Position numbers and translations under genes: made by a program. Below the pieces are notes generated by a model, which worked only from the letters and a program-made list of their open reading frames with translations, was not told the DNA's origin and searched no databases. Below, in pieces: positions 21,170-30,653 of a DNA stretch of 64,000 bases. The stretch comes from Streptomyces thinghirensis. GTDB taxonomy: Bacteria > Actinomycetota > Actinomycetia > Streptomycetales > Streptomycetaceae. Numbering within the stretch: position 1 is the stretch's first letter; each line of letters opens with the position of its first letter. Location of the stretch: NCBI GenBank assembly GCA_021502835.1, contig JAKFGP010000042.1, positions 1-64,000 of the forward strand, in the 5' to 3' direction.

Positions 21170-21182
21170 GGAGGGTGTTGCG

Positions 21183-21354
21183 ATGCCCGGTTCCACGGAC
21201 AGTTCCACGAAGACGATGGGGGCGCTCACCATCGGCGGCCTGGTCGCGGTGACGGCCTACACGGTGGCGCTCAGGGAGCAACGGCTGGCTGTGGTTCGGC
21301 TGGGTCGTGCTGGGCCTGATCACCCTGGGGATGGTGGCCACGCGCAGCGCCTGA
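21183..21354 (+). CDS. Small membrane protein (~56 aa)
   Basis: Two predicted TM helices: TMGALTIGGLVAVTAYTVAL and, after one indel, LWFGWVVLGLITLGMVATR. AGGAGG at 21169-21174 precedes ATG 21183; TGA at 21352-21354. It follows the pseudokinase by 13 bp, so it is probably co-transcribed. No recognised family; tiny two-helix proteins of this sort are common and mostly uncharacterised in Streptomyces. Confidence 0.6.
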
Positions 21355-21377
21355 GCCCGCGCGGGGCGCACGACGAC

Positions 21378-22596
21378 TCACTCGCGGCCGAGTCGGCCCG
21401 CCGAGTGCACGCCCGGCTGGTACTTCCGGCAGCCGGACCGTGATCTTCATGCCCGCGCCGACGGCCGTTTCGATGACCAGGCCGTGGTCGTCTCCGTAGA
21501 CCTGGCGGAGCCGGTCGTCGACGTTGGACAGCCCGATGCCGCCCGACAGGGCTGACCTCGCGCGCGAGGGATGCGGCGCAGCAGGCCGGGGTCCATTCCG
21601 GCGCCGTCGTCCTCGATGACGACCAGGGCCTCGGCGCCCGCGTCCTGCGCGGTGATCTGGATGCGGCACCGGTCGGACTTACCCTCCAGGCCGTGCTTGA
21701 CGGCGTTCTCGACGAGCGGCTGGAGGCACAGGAAGGGCAGTGCGACCGGCAGCACCTCGGGGGCCACCTGGAGGGTGACGGCGAGGCGGTCGCCGAAGCG
21801 GGCCCGCACCAGTGCCAGGTAGTGGTCGATGGCGTGCAGTTCGTCGGCGAGGGTGGTGAAGTCGCCGTGCCGCCGGAACGAGTAGCGGGTGAAGTCGGCG
21901 AACTCCAGGAGCAGCTCGCGGGCGCGCTCGGGGTCGGTGCGCACGAAGGACGCGATGACCGCGAGCGAGTTGAAGATGAAGTGCGGGGAGATCTGGGCGC
22001 GCAGGGCCTTGATCTCGGCCTCGATGAGCCGGGTGCGGGACTGGTCGAGGTCGGCCAGCTCCAGTTGGACGGAGACCCAGCGGGCGACCTCGCCGGCGGC
22101 CCGGACCAGGACGGCGGACTCGCGGGGCGCGCACGCGACGAGGGCGCCGTGCACCCGGTCGTCGACGGTGAGCGGGGCGACGACCGCCCAGCGCACCGCG
22201 CAGTCGGGGGTGTCGCAGGTGAGCGGGAAGGCCTCGCCGCGGCCGGTCTCCAGGGGGCCGGCGAGGCGTTCCATGATCTCCGCGCGGTGGTGGGCGCCCA
22301 CGCCGTCCCAGACCAGGACCTCCTTGAGGTCGGTCAGACACAGCGCGTCCGTGCCGAGCAGGGGAGCGCAGCTTGCGGGCCGACTTCCCTGCGGTCTCCT
22401 CGGTCAGGCCCCGCAGCGGCGGTGTGGCAAGGGAGGCGGTGTGCAGGGTCTGGAAGGTGGCGTGCTCGACCGGGGTGCCGAGTCCGCCGAGGTTCTGCGG
22501 GCGGGCCGTGCGGCGCCCCAGCCAGAAGCCCGCGGCCAGCAGGGGCAGCACGGCGACGACCAGGCCCGCGAGGAAACCGCCCATGGAGCCGCTCAC
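21378..22596 (-). CDS. LytS/YehU-type sensor histidine kinase
   Basis: Sensor of a LytTR two-component system. An N-terminal TM anchor (MGGFLAGLVVAVLPLLAAGF), a GAF-like sensory segment (about 90-190) with two Cys in LTCDTPDCAVRW, then a His_kinase domain: EIKALRAQISPHFIFNSLAV with the phospho-acceptor His (about 215). An HATPase domain follows, with CLQPLVENAVKHGLEG (N box) and VVIEDDGAGMDP / GIGLSNVDDRLRQVYG (G boxes). About 405 residues. GTG 22596 overlaps the symporter stop (GTGA). Encoded with its response regulator and a transporter, it probably senses the transported solute. Confidence 0.9.
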
Positions 22597-24378
22597 GGGG
22601 CCGCCTCCTTGCGCAGGTCCTCCGCGGCGCGCCGTTCGTCTCTGCGCAGGTCCTCCGTGCGCAGTTCCTCCGTGCGCAGTTCTTCCGGCAGGTGGAAGCG
22701 GGCCAGGATCGCCGCCGTCCCGGCCGGTACTCGGCCCGGGGTGGCCAGGGAGACCAGCACCATGGTGAAGGAAGCCCAGCGGCACCGACCAGAGCGCCGG
22801 CCAGGCCAGCAGCGCGTGCAGCGCGCCGCCGCCGCCACCGGGAAGCCGCCCATGGTGGCGGCGACGGCGAGCAGGGGCGGAGCCGCCGCCCACCAACATT
22901 CCGGCCGCCGCGCCGGGCGGGGTCAGCCGCCGCCACCAGATGCCGAGGACGAGCAGCGGGCAGAAGGAGGAGGCGGACACGGCGAAGGCGAGGCCGACGG
23001 CGTCGGCGACCGGCAGCCCGCCGACCAGCGCGCTCGCCGCCAGCGGTACGGCCATGGCGAGGACGGTGCCGAGCCGGAAGTGCGGTACGGCGCGGGACGG
23101 CAGCACGTCCTGGGTGAGGACGCCCGCGACGGCCGCTGGTCAGCCCGGACGCGGTCGACAGGAACGCGGCGAAGGCACCACCCGCCACCAGGGCGCCGAG
23201 CAGGTCGCCGCCCTCCCGATCACCCGGTCGGGGCAGCAGCAGGACGGCCGCGTCGGCGTCGCCGGTGAGGGTCAGCTCGGGGCGTACAGGCGGCCGAGGG
23301 CGCCGTAGACGGGCGGCAGCAGGTAGAAGGCGCCGATCAGACCGAGCACGGCGACGGTGGTGCGGCGGGCGGCGACGCCGTGCGGGCTGGTGTAGAAGCG
23401 GACCACGACGTGCGGCGAGGCCCATGGTGCCGAGGAAGGTGGCGAGGATCAGTCCGTACGTGGCGTGCAGCGGGCGCTCGGTGCGGCTCCTCGGCCCGGG
23501 AGGGCGACAGGGCGTCGTCGGCGCCGCGTCCGGCGGCCGGGACCGGGGTGTCCTTGGCGAAGGTGAGCCGGGTGCCGGACTCGATATGATGGGTGCCGGT
23601 GGGCGGGGCCGATCCGGGCGTCGTCGTGGGTGCGGCCGTCCACGGTGCCGTCGACGGTGACGGTCAGCGGACGGTCGAGCTTGAGGGTGAGGTTGTCGTC
23701 GACCCGGACGGAGCGCTGCTCGCGGAGGTGGCGGGTTCGTCGAAGGGGCGGCCGGGGCCGCCGTCGCCCTACCAGGCCAGCACCAGGAAGAGGGCGGGGA
23801 CGAGCAGGGCGGTGAGTTTCAGCCAGTACTGGAAGGCCTGGACGAAGGTGATGCTGCGCATGCCGCCGGCGGCGGCGATGGCGGTGACGACGACGGCGAC
23901 GATCACCCCGCCCAGCCAGTCGGGTGCCCCGCTCAGCACGGTCAGGGTCAGTCCGGCGCCCTGGAGCTGGGGCGGCAGGTACAGCCAGCCGACGCCGACG
24001 ACGAAGGCCCCCGCGAGCCGCCGTACCGCCTGGGAGGCGAGCCGGGCCTCGGCGGGGGTCGGGCAGCGTGTAGGCGCCCGGGGCGGCGCAGCGGGGCGGC
24101 GACGAAGAGCAGCAGGACCAGGTAGCCGGCGGTGTAGCCGACGGGGTACCAGAGCATGTCGGGGCCCTGGACCAGGACCAGGCCCGCGATGCCGAGGAAG
24201 GACGCGGCGGAGAGGTAGCTGCGCCGCTGATGGCGGCGGCGTTCAGGCGGGGGCCGACGGTGCGGGAGGCGACGTAGAAGTCGGATGTGGTGCGGGAGAT
24301 GCGCAGGCCGAAGGCGCCGACGAGGATGGTGGCGACCACGACGAGGGCGACGGCGGGTATGGCGTAGTTGGAGTTCAT
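22593..24378 (-). CDS. Sodium:solute symporter (cation/acetate symporter-like, ActP/MctC type)
   Basis: Membrane transporter with about 13 helices. It starts MNSNYAIPAVALVVVATILV at ATG 24378; SDFYVASRTVGPRLNAAAIS; LWYPVGYTAGYLVLLLFVAA (about 85); ITFVQAFQYWLKLTALLVPAL (about 190). A hydrophilic loop VDDNLTLKLDRPLTVTVDGT and later AVGLAFAVSASSFCPLLVLGIWWRRLTPPG follow. The loop and helix pattern match actinobacterial monocarboxylate (acetate, pyruvate) symporters of the SSS family. Heavily interrupted by indels in the second half. C-terminal tail is Arg/Glu-rich (DLRRDERRAAEDLRKEAA). Preceded by a DUF485 gene, as is usual for this class. Confidence 0.82.
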
Positions 24379-24406
24379 GGCGCCTTCACGGCCTCGCTGG
24401 ACAAGG

Positions 24407-24775
24407 TCATCGGTCCTCGACGAGGCGGACGAAGTCGCGTTCGTTGCGTTCGGCGCGGCGCACGTACCAGCGGGCGAGGAGGACCAGCCCGGGGCGTACA
24501 GGCCGAAGCCGAGGACGGCCCATTCCAGGCGGCGGGCGTCGGGCATCGCCGCGAACAAGCAGCGCAGCGGCCCGACGAGGAGTCCGAGGACCGCGAAGGC
24601 GGTGAGGCCGGCGCGCAGCTGGCTGCGCATGAGGGGAGCGGACGTAGGTGTGCCCGAGGGTGGTCTGCTCGTCGATCTCGGTGCGCGGGCGGTAGTAGCC
24701 GGGGCCCGTCGGGTCCGCCTGGGCGGCCCGGTGACGGTGACGCGGCGCTCGGTGGGGTCCTGGGGCATGACTCAC
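24407..24775 (-). CDS. DUF485 membrane protein
   Basis: Small membrane partner of SSS-type acetate/pyruvate symporters. N-terminal Pro/Arg-rich arm, then GYYRPRTEIDEQTTLGHTYV, two TM helices (LRAGLTAFAVLGLLVGPLPL; WAVLGFGLYAPLVLLARWYV) and a charged end ERDFVRLVEDR. About 122 residues. The GTG at 24775 overlaps the response-regulator TGA and is in frame with the conserved part; ATG 24768 is not. One or two indels mid-gene. Confidence 0.82.
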   Translation of the reverse strand: MSHAPGPHRAPRHRHRAAQADPTGPGYYRPRTEIDEQTTLGHTYVRSPHAQPAARRPHRLRGPRTPRRAAALLVRGDARRPPPGMGRPRLRPVRPGLVLLARWYVRRAERNERDFVRLVEDR

Positions 24776-25530
24776 GGCCTCCGCACGAGCAGGTCCCGCA
24801 GTTCACGGGCGTGGCGCCGGCTGACCTGGAGTTCCTCGGTGCCGACCAGGACGCTCACGGAGCCCGCGTCAGGCGGAGTTCGCCGATGTGGCGCAGGGCG
24901 ACGAGGTGCCGGCGGTGGATGCGGACGAAACCGCGGGCGCGCCAGCGCTCCTCCAGGGTGGACAGGGGGATGCGGACGAGGTGGCTGCCCCGGTCGGTGT
25001 GCAGGCGGGCGTAGTCGCCCTGGGCCTCGACGTGGGTGATGTCCTCGACGGGAACGAAGCGGGTGACGCCGCCGAGTTCCACCGTGATGTGGTCGGGGTC
25101 GGGTTCGTGCACGGGTATGCGGGGAGCGGGGGTGGTGGTGCCCCGGCGTTCGGCGGCGCGGCGGACCGCCTCGGCGAGGCCGTTCCCGGCGGACGGGTTT
25201 GAGGACGTAGTCGACGGCCTTGAGGTCGAAGGCCTGCACGGCGAAGTCCTCGTGCGCGGTGACGAAGACGACCAGCGGCGGCCGGGCGAACCCGCTCAGC
25301 AGCCGGGCCAGGTCGAGTCCGTCCAGGCCCGGCATCTGGATGTCGAGGAAGACGACGTCGATGGCGTCCGGCCCGTCGGGGCCCGACTCCAGGGCGCGGT
25401 TGATGCGGCGCAGCGCCTCGGTCGCGTCTCCCGCGCCCTCCGCCGTACCGATGCGGGGATCGGCGTTCAGCAGATACACGAGTTCCTCGAGCGTGGGGCG
25501 TTCGTCGTCGACAGCAAGGGCGCGCAGCAT
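24772..25530 (-). CDS. LytTR-family response regulator
   Basis: Receiver domain MLRALAVDDERPTLEELVYL (acidic pair about 8-9), phospho-acceptor Asp in VVFLDIQMPGLDGLDLA (about 63), Lys in DYVLKPVRRER (about 113). A LytTR DNA-binding domain follows from about residue 150: VELGGVTRFVPVEDITHVEA, GDYARLHTDRGSHLVRI, RARGFVRIHRRHLVALRHIG. About 250 residues. Three indels. First gene of the operon with DUF485, symporter and kinase; ATG 25530 is the start of the receiver fold. It probably activates the symporter in response to the substrate, as BtsR/YpdB do for pyruvate transporters in enterics. Confidence 0.92.
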   Translation of the reverse strand: MLRALAVDDERPTLEELVYLLNADPRIGTAEGAGDATEALRRINRALESGPDGPDAIDVVFLDIQMPGLDGLDLARLLSGFARPPLVVFVTAHEDFAVQAFDLKAVDYVLKPVRRERPRRGGPPRRRTPGHHHPRSPHTRARTRPRPHHGGTRRRHPLRSRRGHHPRRGPGRLRPPAHRPGQPPRPHPPVHPGGALARPRFRPHPPPAPRRPAPHRRTPPDAGSVSVLVGTEELQVSRRHARELRDLLVRRP

Positions 25531-25607
25531 GAGGCTGGAGTGTAGGAGCAATCCGTACGCCTGCACACGTTCCCGTCGCGGACGTATCCGCTGGATACAG
25601 TGCCCGC

Positions 25608-26138
25608 ATGAACAGCAGGCCCACGCCGTTCGACGAACTCGACCGGAAGATCGTCACCGCCCTGATGGCGAACGCCAGGACGTCCTTCGCGGAGATCGGC
25701 GCGGAGGTCGGGCTGTCCTCGACGGCGGTCAAGCGCCGGGTGGACCGGCTGCGCGAGACCGGGGTGATCACCGGGTTCACGGCGACGGTGCGCCCGTCCG
25801 CGCTGGGCTGGCGCACCGAGGCGTACGTGGAGGTGTACTGCGAGGGTGCGGCGCCGCCGGGCGGCTGGCGGAGGTCGCGCGCGGCTATCCGGAGATCACG
25901 GCGGCGATGACGGTGACCGGTGGGGCCGACGCGTTGCTGCATGTGCGGGCGCGGGACGTGGAGCACTTCGAGGAGGTGCTGGAGCGGATCCGGGGCCGAA
26001 GCCGTTCATCCGGAAAAACGATCAGTGTGATGGTGCTGTCCCATCTGATCCAGGACGCTCCGGAGGCCGGTGCGAGCCTTCCGGCGCCCGAGGGCAGGGG
26101 CACCCGGCCCGGCCGGGGACGCAGCAGACGTGCGCTGA
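25608..26138 (+). CDS. Lrp/AsnC-family transcriptional regulator
   Basis: Feast/famine regulator. HTH: FDELDRKIVTALMANARTSF, AEIGAEVGLSSTAVKRRVDR, LRETGVITGFTA (residues 8-65). RAM ligand and oligomer domain: RTEAYVEVYCEGAAPPG, EVARGYPEITAAMTVTGGAD, VLERIRAEPFIRKTISVMVL (two indels at about 25860 and 25998). Stop at 26136-26138 after a third shift (GDAADVR end). About 175 residues. It lies 127 bp before ddaH on the same strand and likely controls ddaH-rocD in response to an amino acid such as arginine or ornithine. Confidence 0.88.
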
Positions 26139-26264
26139 CCTGGCTCAGGACGCAGCGATACTGCGCCAACACGCAGCTCTTGTCGCTTGTCGTCCGTCTC
26201 CTTCGCTTCCTACCGTGGTGTCATCCCTCAGTCACAACCCGTAAGGAAGCGGAGGAACCCCTCT

Positions 26265-27108
26265 GTGCCCGAATCACGTGTGCCGCGCCGGCGGCGTTCC
26301 TGGTCTGCGAACCCAGACACTTCGCCGTGCAGTACGCGATCAACCCGTGGATGAGCACCGGCCGACCGGTCGACGTCATCCGCGCCCTGGACCAGTGGCA
26401 GGCGCTGGTCGACGCCTACCGCGCCCACGGCCACACCGTGGACACGGTCGGGGCGGTCCCCGGCCTGCCCGACATGGTCTTCGCCGCGAACTGCGCGGTC
26501 GTCGTCGAGGGCCGGGTCTTCGGCTCCCACTTCCACGCGCCCGAGCGCCGTCCCGAGTCCGTGCCCTACGAGGCGTGGTTCAAGACGGAGGGCTTCGAGG
26601 TCCAGCGCACTCCGAGGCGGTCTGCGAGGGCGAGGGCGACCTGGTCCCGGCCGGCCGCTGGATCCTGGCCGGCACGGGATTCCGCACGACCCGTGAGGCG
26701 CATCGCGAGGTGCAGGAGTTCTTCGGCTTGCCGGTGATCTCGCTGACGCTCGTGGATCCGTACTTCTACCATCTGGACACGGCCCTGTTCGTGCTCGACG
26801 ACGGCAGCGACGGGGCCGCCGGTAACGTCGCCTACTACCCCGGGGCCTTCTCGCCCGGCAGCCGCGAGGTGCTGGAGCGGCTCTACCCGGACGCGGTGAT
26901 CGCTGCACCCGCGAGGACGCCATGGCGTTCGGGCTCAACTCCGTCTCCGACGGGCGGCACGTGTTCATCTCGCCCCGGGGCCCGGGGGCTCTCCGATCAG
27001 CTCGCCGGCCTCGGCTACGTCCCCGTCCCGGTCGACCTGTCCGAGTTCCACAAGGCGGGTGGCGGCATCAAGTGCTGCACCCAGGAGATCCGGGAGATCC
27101 ACTCATGA
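26265..27108 (+). CDS. ddaH: Dimethylargininase (NG,NG-dimethylarginine dimethylaminohydrolase)
   Basis: Converts methylated arginine to citrulline and methylamines (amidinotransferase fold). GTG 26265 with GGAGG at 26251-26255. [20 protein letters not shown] (about 12-30), [20 protein letters not shown] with the substrate Asp (about 75), [20 protein letters not shown] (about 120), and [15 protein letters not shown] with the catalytic His (about 170). The end [14 protein letters not shown] carries the nucleophilic Cys (about 270). About 280 residues, normal. Stop overlaps rocD (ATGA), so the two are coupled. Three indels. Confidence 0.92.
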
Positions 27109-28328
27109 CCGCACCCGCCCGCGACCGCGGCTCGGAGGAACCGATCCGCGCGGAGGAGCCCGTCCTCGCGCACAACTACCACCCGCTGCCCGTGGTCGTA
27201 TCCCGCGCCGAGGGCGCCCTGGGTCGAGGACGTGGAGGGCCGCCGCTACCTGGACATGCTTGGCCGGCTACTCGGCGCTCAACTTCGGCCACCGCCACCC
27301 CGGCGCTGGTCGACGCCGCCCACCGCCAGCTGGACCGGCTGACCCTCACCTCCCGCGCCTTCCACAACGACCGGCTCGCGTCCTTCGCCGAACGGCTGGC
27401 CGCGCTGACCGGCACGGACATGGTGCTGCCGATGAACACCGGCGCGGAGGCGGTGGAGAGCGGCATCAAGGTGGCCCGCAAGTGGGCCTACGACGTGAAG
27501 GGCGTCCCGGCCGACCGGGCGACGATCGTCGTCGCGGCGGACAACTTCCACGGCCGTACGACGACGATCGTGAGCTTCTCCACGGACGAGACGGCCCGCT
27601 CCGGCTTCGGCCCCTTCACGCCCGGCTTCCGGGTCGTCCCGTACAACGACCTGGCGGCCATGGAGGCGGCGGTCGACGAGACGACGGCGGCCGTGCTGAT
27701 CGAGCCGATCCAGGGGAGGCGGGCGTGCTGATCCCGGACGACGGCTATCTGGCCGGCGTGCGGGACCTGACCCGCCGGGCCGGGTGCCTCTTCATCGCGG
27801 ACGAGATCCAGTCGGGTCTCGGCCGCACGGGGCGCACTCGCCGTCGAGCACGAGTCGGTCGTGCCGGACGTGGTGCTGCTCGGCAAGGCGCTGGGCGGCG
27901 GCATCGTCCCGGTGTCGGCGGTGGTCGGCAGTCGGGGAGGTGCTCGGTGTGCTGCACCCGGGCGAGCACGGTTCGACGTTCGGCGGCAACCCGCTGGCGG
28001 CGCCGCGGTCGGCACCCCGGTGGTGGAGCTGCTGGAGATGGGCGAGTTCCAGCGCCGGGCGACCGAGCTGGGAGCGGTGCTGCGCGAGGGTCTGACCGCC
28101 CTGGTCGGCAAGGGCGTCGTCGGTTTGCGCGCGCGCGGGCTGTGGGCGGGCGTCGACGTCGACCCGGCGCTCGGCACGGGCCGCGAGGTCAGCGAGCGTC
28201 TGATGCGCGAGGGCATCCTCGTCAAGGACACGCACGGCTCCACGATCCGCCTGGCGCCGCCGCTGACCGTCACCGGTGAGGAGCTGGCAGGGGCGCTCGG
28301 GACGCTGGAGAAGGTCCTGACCTCCTGA
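27105..28328 (+). CDS. rocD: Ornithine aminotransferase
   Basis: PLP enzyme turning ornithine and 2-oxoglutarate into glutamate semialdehyde (P5C). [60 protein letters not shown] (about 110); [44 protein letters not shown] (Asp about 230). The PLP Lys is in [19 protein letters not shown] (about 258), and [12 protein letters not shown] follows. About 408 residues. Four indels. Coupled to ddaH, the pair feeds methylarginine and ornithine into glutamate and proline metabolism; citrulline would need another route. Confidence 0.94.
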
Positions 28329-28346
28329 CCCCCGTCCCAGGCGCCG

Positions 28347-28804
28347 TCACGGAGCGGCTCGGCCCCGGTCGAGCCGCTCCACGTGCGTCACGTTGTCCCG
28401 GTCCCTCGGCGTCCTCGCCGGGCTCGCCCGCGAACCAGGCGTCGAGGATCTCCCGCAGCAGCGGCGCCGACGTCAGCCGCAGACTGAGCGCGAGCACGTT
28501 GGCGTCGTTCCAGCGGCGGGCCCCGTCCGCCGTGTACGCGTCGGCGCACAGGGCGGCCCGGCACGCCCGGCACCTTGTTCGCGGCGATCGACGCGCCCGT
28601 GCCGGTCCAGCAGCACACCACCGCCTGGTCGGCCGTGCCGTCGGCGACCTCGCGCGCCGCCCGCTCCGAGCACACCGCCCACCGCGGGTCCGCGCCGGGC
28701 CGCAGCGCGCCGTGCGCCAGCACCTCGTGGCCCCGTCCGCGCAGCTCCTCGACGAGGAGGCGGGCGACGGGTTCGTCCATGTCGGAGGAGACGGAAATGC
28801 GCAT
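28347..28804 (-). CDS. RpiB/LacAB-family sugar-phosphate isomerase
   Basis: Likely ribose-5-phosphate isomerase B-type enzyme. ATG 28804; MRISVSSDMDEPVARLLVEE; AAREVADGTADQAVVCCWTG followed by TGASIAANKVPGVRA, the phosphate-binding Gly-rich loop with the catalytic-site Cys (about 68); CADAYTADGARRWNDANVLA; LLREILDAWFAGEP. About 152 residues. The N-terminal DHAG motif of classic RpiB reads SDMDEP here, so it belongs to a divergent actinobacterial subgroup and its substrate may differ. Two indels. Convergent with rocD through a shared hairpin inside its own 3' end. Confidence 0.78.
28351..28380. terminator. Hairpin between rocD and the RpiB-like gene
   Basis: Perfect 11-bp stem GGAGCGGCTCG (28351-28361) and CGAGCCGCTCC (28370-28380) with an 8-nt loop, 22 bp after the rocD stop and overlapping the last codons of the RpiB-like gene on the other strand. 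Probably a two-way terminator. Confidence 0.7.
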
Positions 28805-28862
28805 GGGCGAAGCGTACCCACCGCGCCCGTCCGCGCGCCGCTCACCTCATCGGCTCAACCAC

Positions 28863-30471
28863 ATGACTGAAGTCACGACCATACGAAGGATGATCGGGGG
28901 AACGGTACGACCTGAGAAATGTACGACCGAGCAGCACTCCGCCGGAGCGGCTGCCCGTGGAAAGGAGTCCGCCACGTCCCCCACCGAGAACGGCCAAGAA
29001 TCCGACGCCGCCGCGGTCCGCCGCCACCCGGCCCTGTTCCGGGCGATCAAGCGTCGGCAGAATCCCCGGCTGCGCCGGTCGGACATCACCGTCACGGACG
29101 AGGCCGCGGTCAAGAGAGCGGTGAAGGCCGCCTCACTGGGCAATGCCATGGAGTGGTTCGACTTCGGCATCTACGCCTATCTGGCCGGCACCATCGGCCG
29201 CGTGTTCTTCCCGTCCGGGAGTGACACCGCGCAGCTGCTCTCCTCGTTCGCCACGTTCGCCGTGGCGTTCCTGGTGCGCCCGCTCGGCGGCATGGTCTTC
29301 GGTCCGATGGGTGACAAGGTCGGCCGCAAGAAGGTGCTCGCGCTGACGATGATCCTCATGGCGATCGGCACCGCCGCCATCGGGCTCATCCCCAGCTACG
29401 ACTCCATCGGCTTCTGGGCCCCTGTCCTGCTGATCCTGTTCCGCCTGCTCCAGGGCTTCTCGACCGGCGGCGAGTACGGCGGTGCCTCCACGTTCATCGC
29501 CGAGTACGCGCCCGACAAGCGGCGCGGCTTCTTCGGCAGCTTCCTGGAGCTGGGCACGCTGGCCGGGTACACCGGCGCCGCGAGTCTGGTCACCGGGCTC
29601 ACGACCTGGCTCGGCAGCGACACCATGGACGCCTGGGGCTGGCGCATCCCGTTCCTCGTCGCGGCGCCGCTCGGCATCGTCGGTATCTATCTGCGGCTGA
29701 GGCTGGACGACACGCCCGCGTTCCTGAAGCTTGAGGACTCCAACGTCCACATCTCGGAGGCGGCGACCGCGGTGGAGACCACCGCGCGGGGCGACCTCGC
29801 CAAGATCTTCCGCACGCACTGGCGCCAGCTGGTGCTGTGCATCGCGCTCGTCGGCGCGTACAACATCACCGACTACATGCTGCTGTCGTACATGCCCACG
29901 TATCTCTCGGACGAGCTGCACTACAGCGAGAGTCACGGCCTGATGATCCTGGTGGCCACCATGGTGCTGCTGATGCTGATCATCAACCAGGTCGGCCGCC
30001 TGTCCGACCGCTTCGGCCGCAAGCCCCTCCTCATGACCGGCATGATCAGCTTCTTCGTGCTGTCCGCCCCGGCCTTCGTGCTGGTGCAGGACGGCAGTCT
30101 GCTCGCCGTCTCGGCCGGCATGCTGATGCTCGGTCTCTCCCTGGTCTGCCTGCTCGGCACGATGTCGGCGGCGCTCCCGGCGATGTTCCCGACCAACGTC
30201 CGGTACGGCTCCCTCTCGGTCGGCTACAACCTGTCGGCGTCCCTGTTCGGCGGTACCACGCCGCTGGTCATCACCGCTCTGATCAGCGTGACCGGCTCCG
30301 ACATGATGCCCGCCTACTACGCGATGGCCGCGGCCCTGGTCGGTGTCGTGGCGGTGGCCTGCATGAAGGAGACCGCACAGCAGCCTCTCGAGGGCTCCCC
30401 GCCCTCGGTACAGAGCCAGGGAGGAGGCGGCGGAGCTGGTCGAGTCGCAGGCCCCCACGCCGAAGTTCTGA
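28863..30471 (+). CDS. MFS metabolite:H+ symporter, ProP (proline/betaine) type
   Basis: Twelve-helix transporter for an osmolyte or organic acid. AASLGNAMEWFDFGIYAYLA marks the first helix of the metabolite:H+ symporter family. GDKVGRKKVLALTMILMAIG is the loop 2-3 motif; RLLQGFSTGGEYGGASTFIA (helix 4); and NQVGRLSDRFGRKPLLMTG repeats the loop motif in the second half. Ends VESQAPTPKF with TGA 30469-30471 after one extra base near 30415. The start is unsure: ATG 28863 and ATG 28890 are in frame, but the best ribosome site (AAAGGAG, about 28958) lies before an ACG codon at about 28974. With ddaH-rocD nearby, a proline-type substrate is plausible. Confidence 0.88.
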
Positions 30472-30653
30472 CCGCGCGCCGTCGGGCGGGTGGGGCCGGC
30501 ACGTACCCCACCGCCCGGTCGATGCCTCGGTCGATCGAAGAGGGCTGAACCGGGCCCGGCCCGATCGGCACGGTCCGGGCTACGATCGATCACCGGACGC
30601 GGACGTCCGGCGCGGAGCCGTGCCTTGCCTACCGGGAGAGCGGGAGACACACC

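Noticed and set aside
19752..21371. Long open frame (539 aa) on the minus strand opposite the pseudokinase
   Set aside because: Arg/Pro/Ala-rich with no motifs; it mirrors the third-position GC bias of the real gene on the plus strand.
28575..28862. Extension of the transporter frame back into the RpiB-like gene
   Set aside because: This part is antisense to the RpiB-like coding sequence and has no transporter features.
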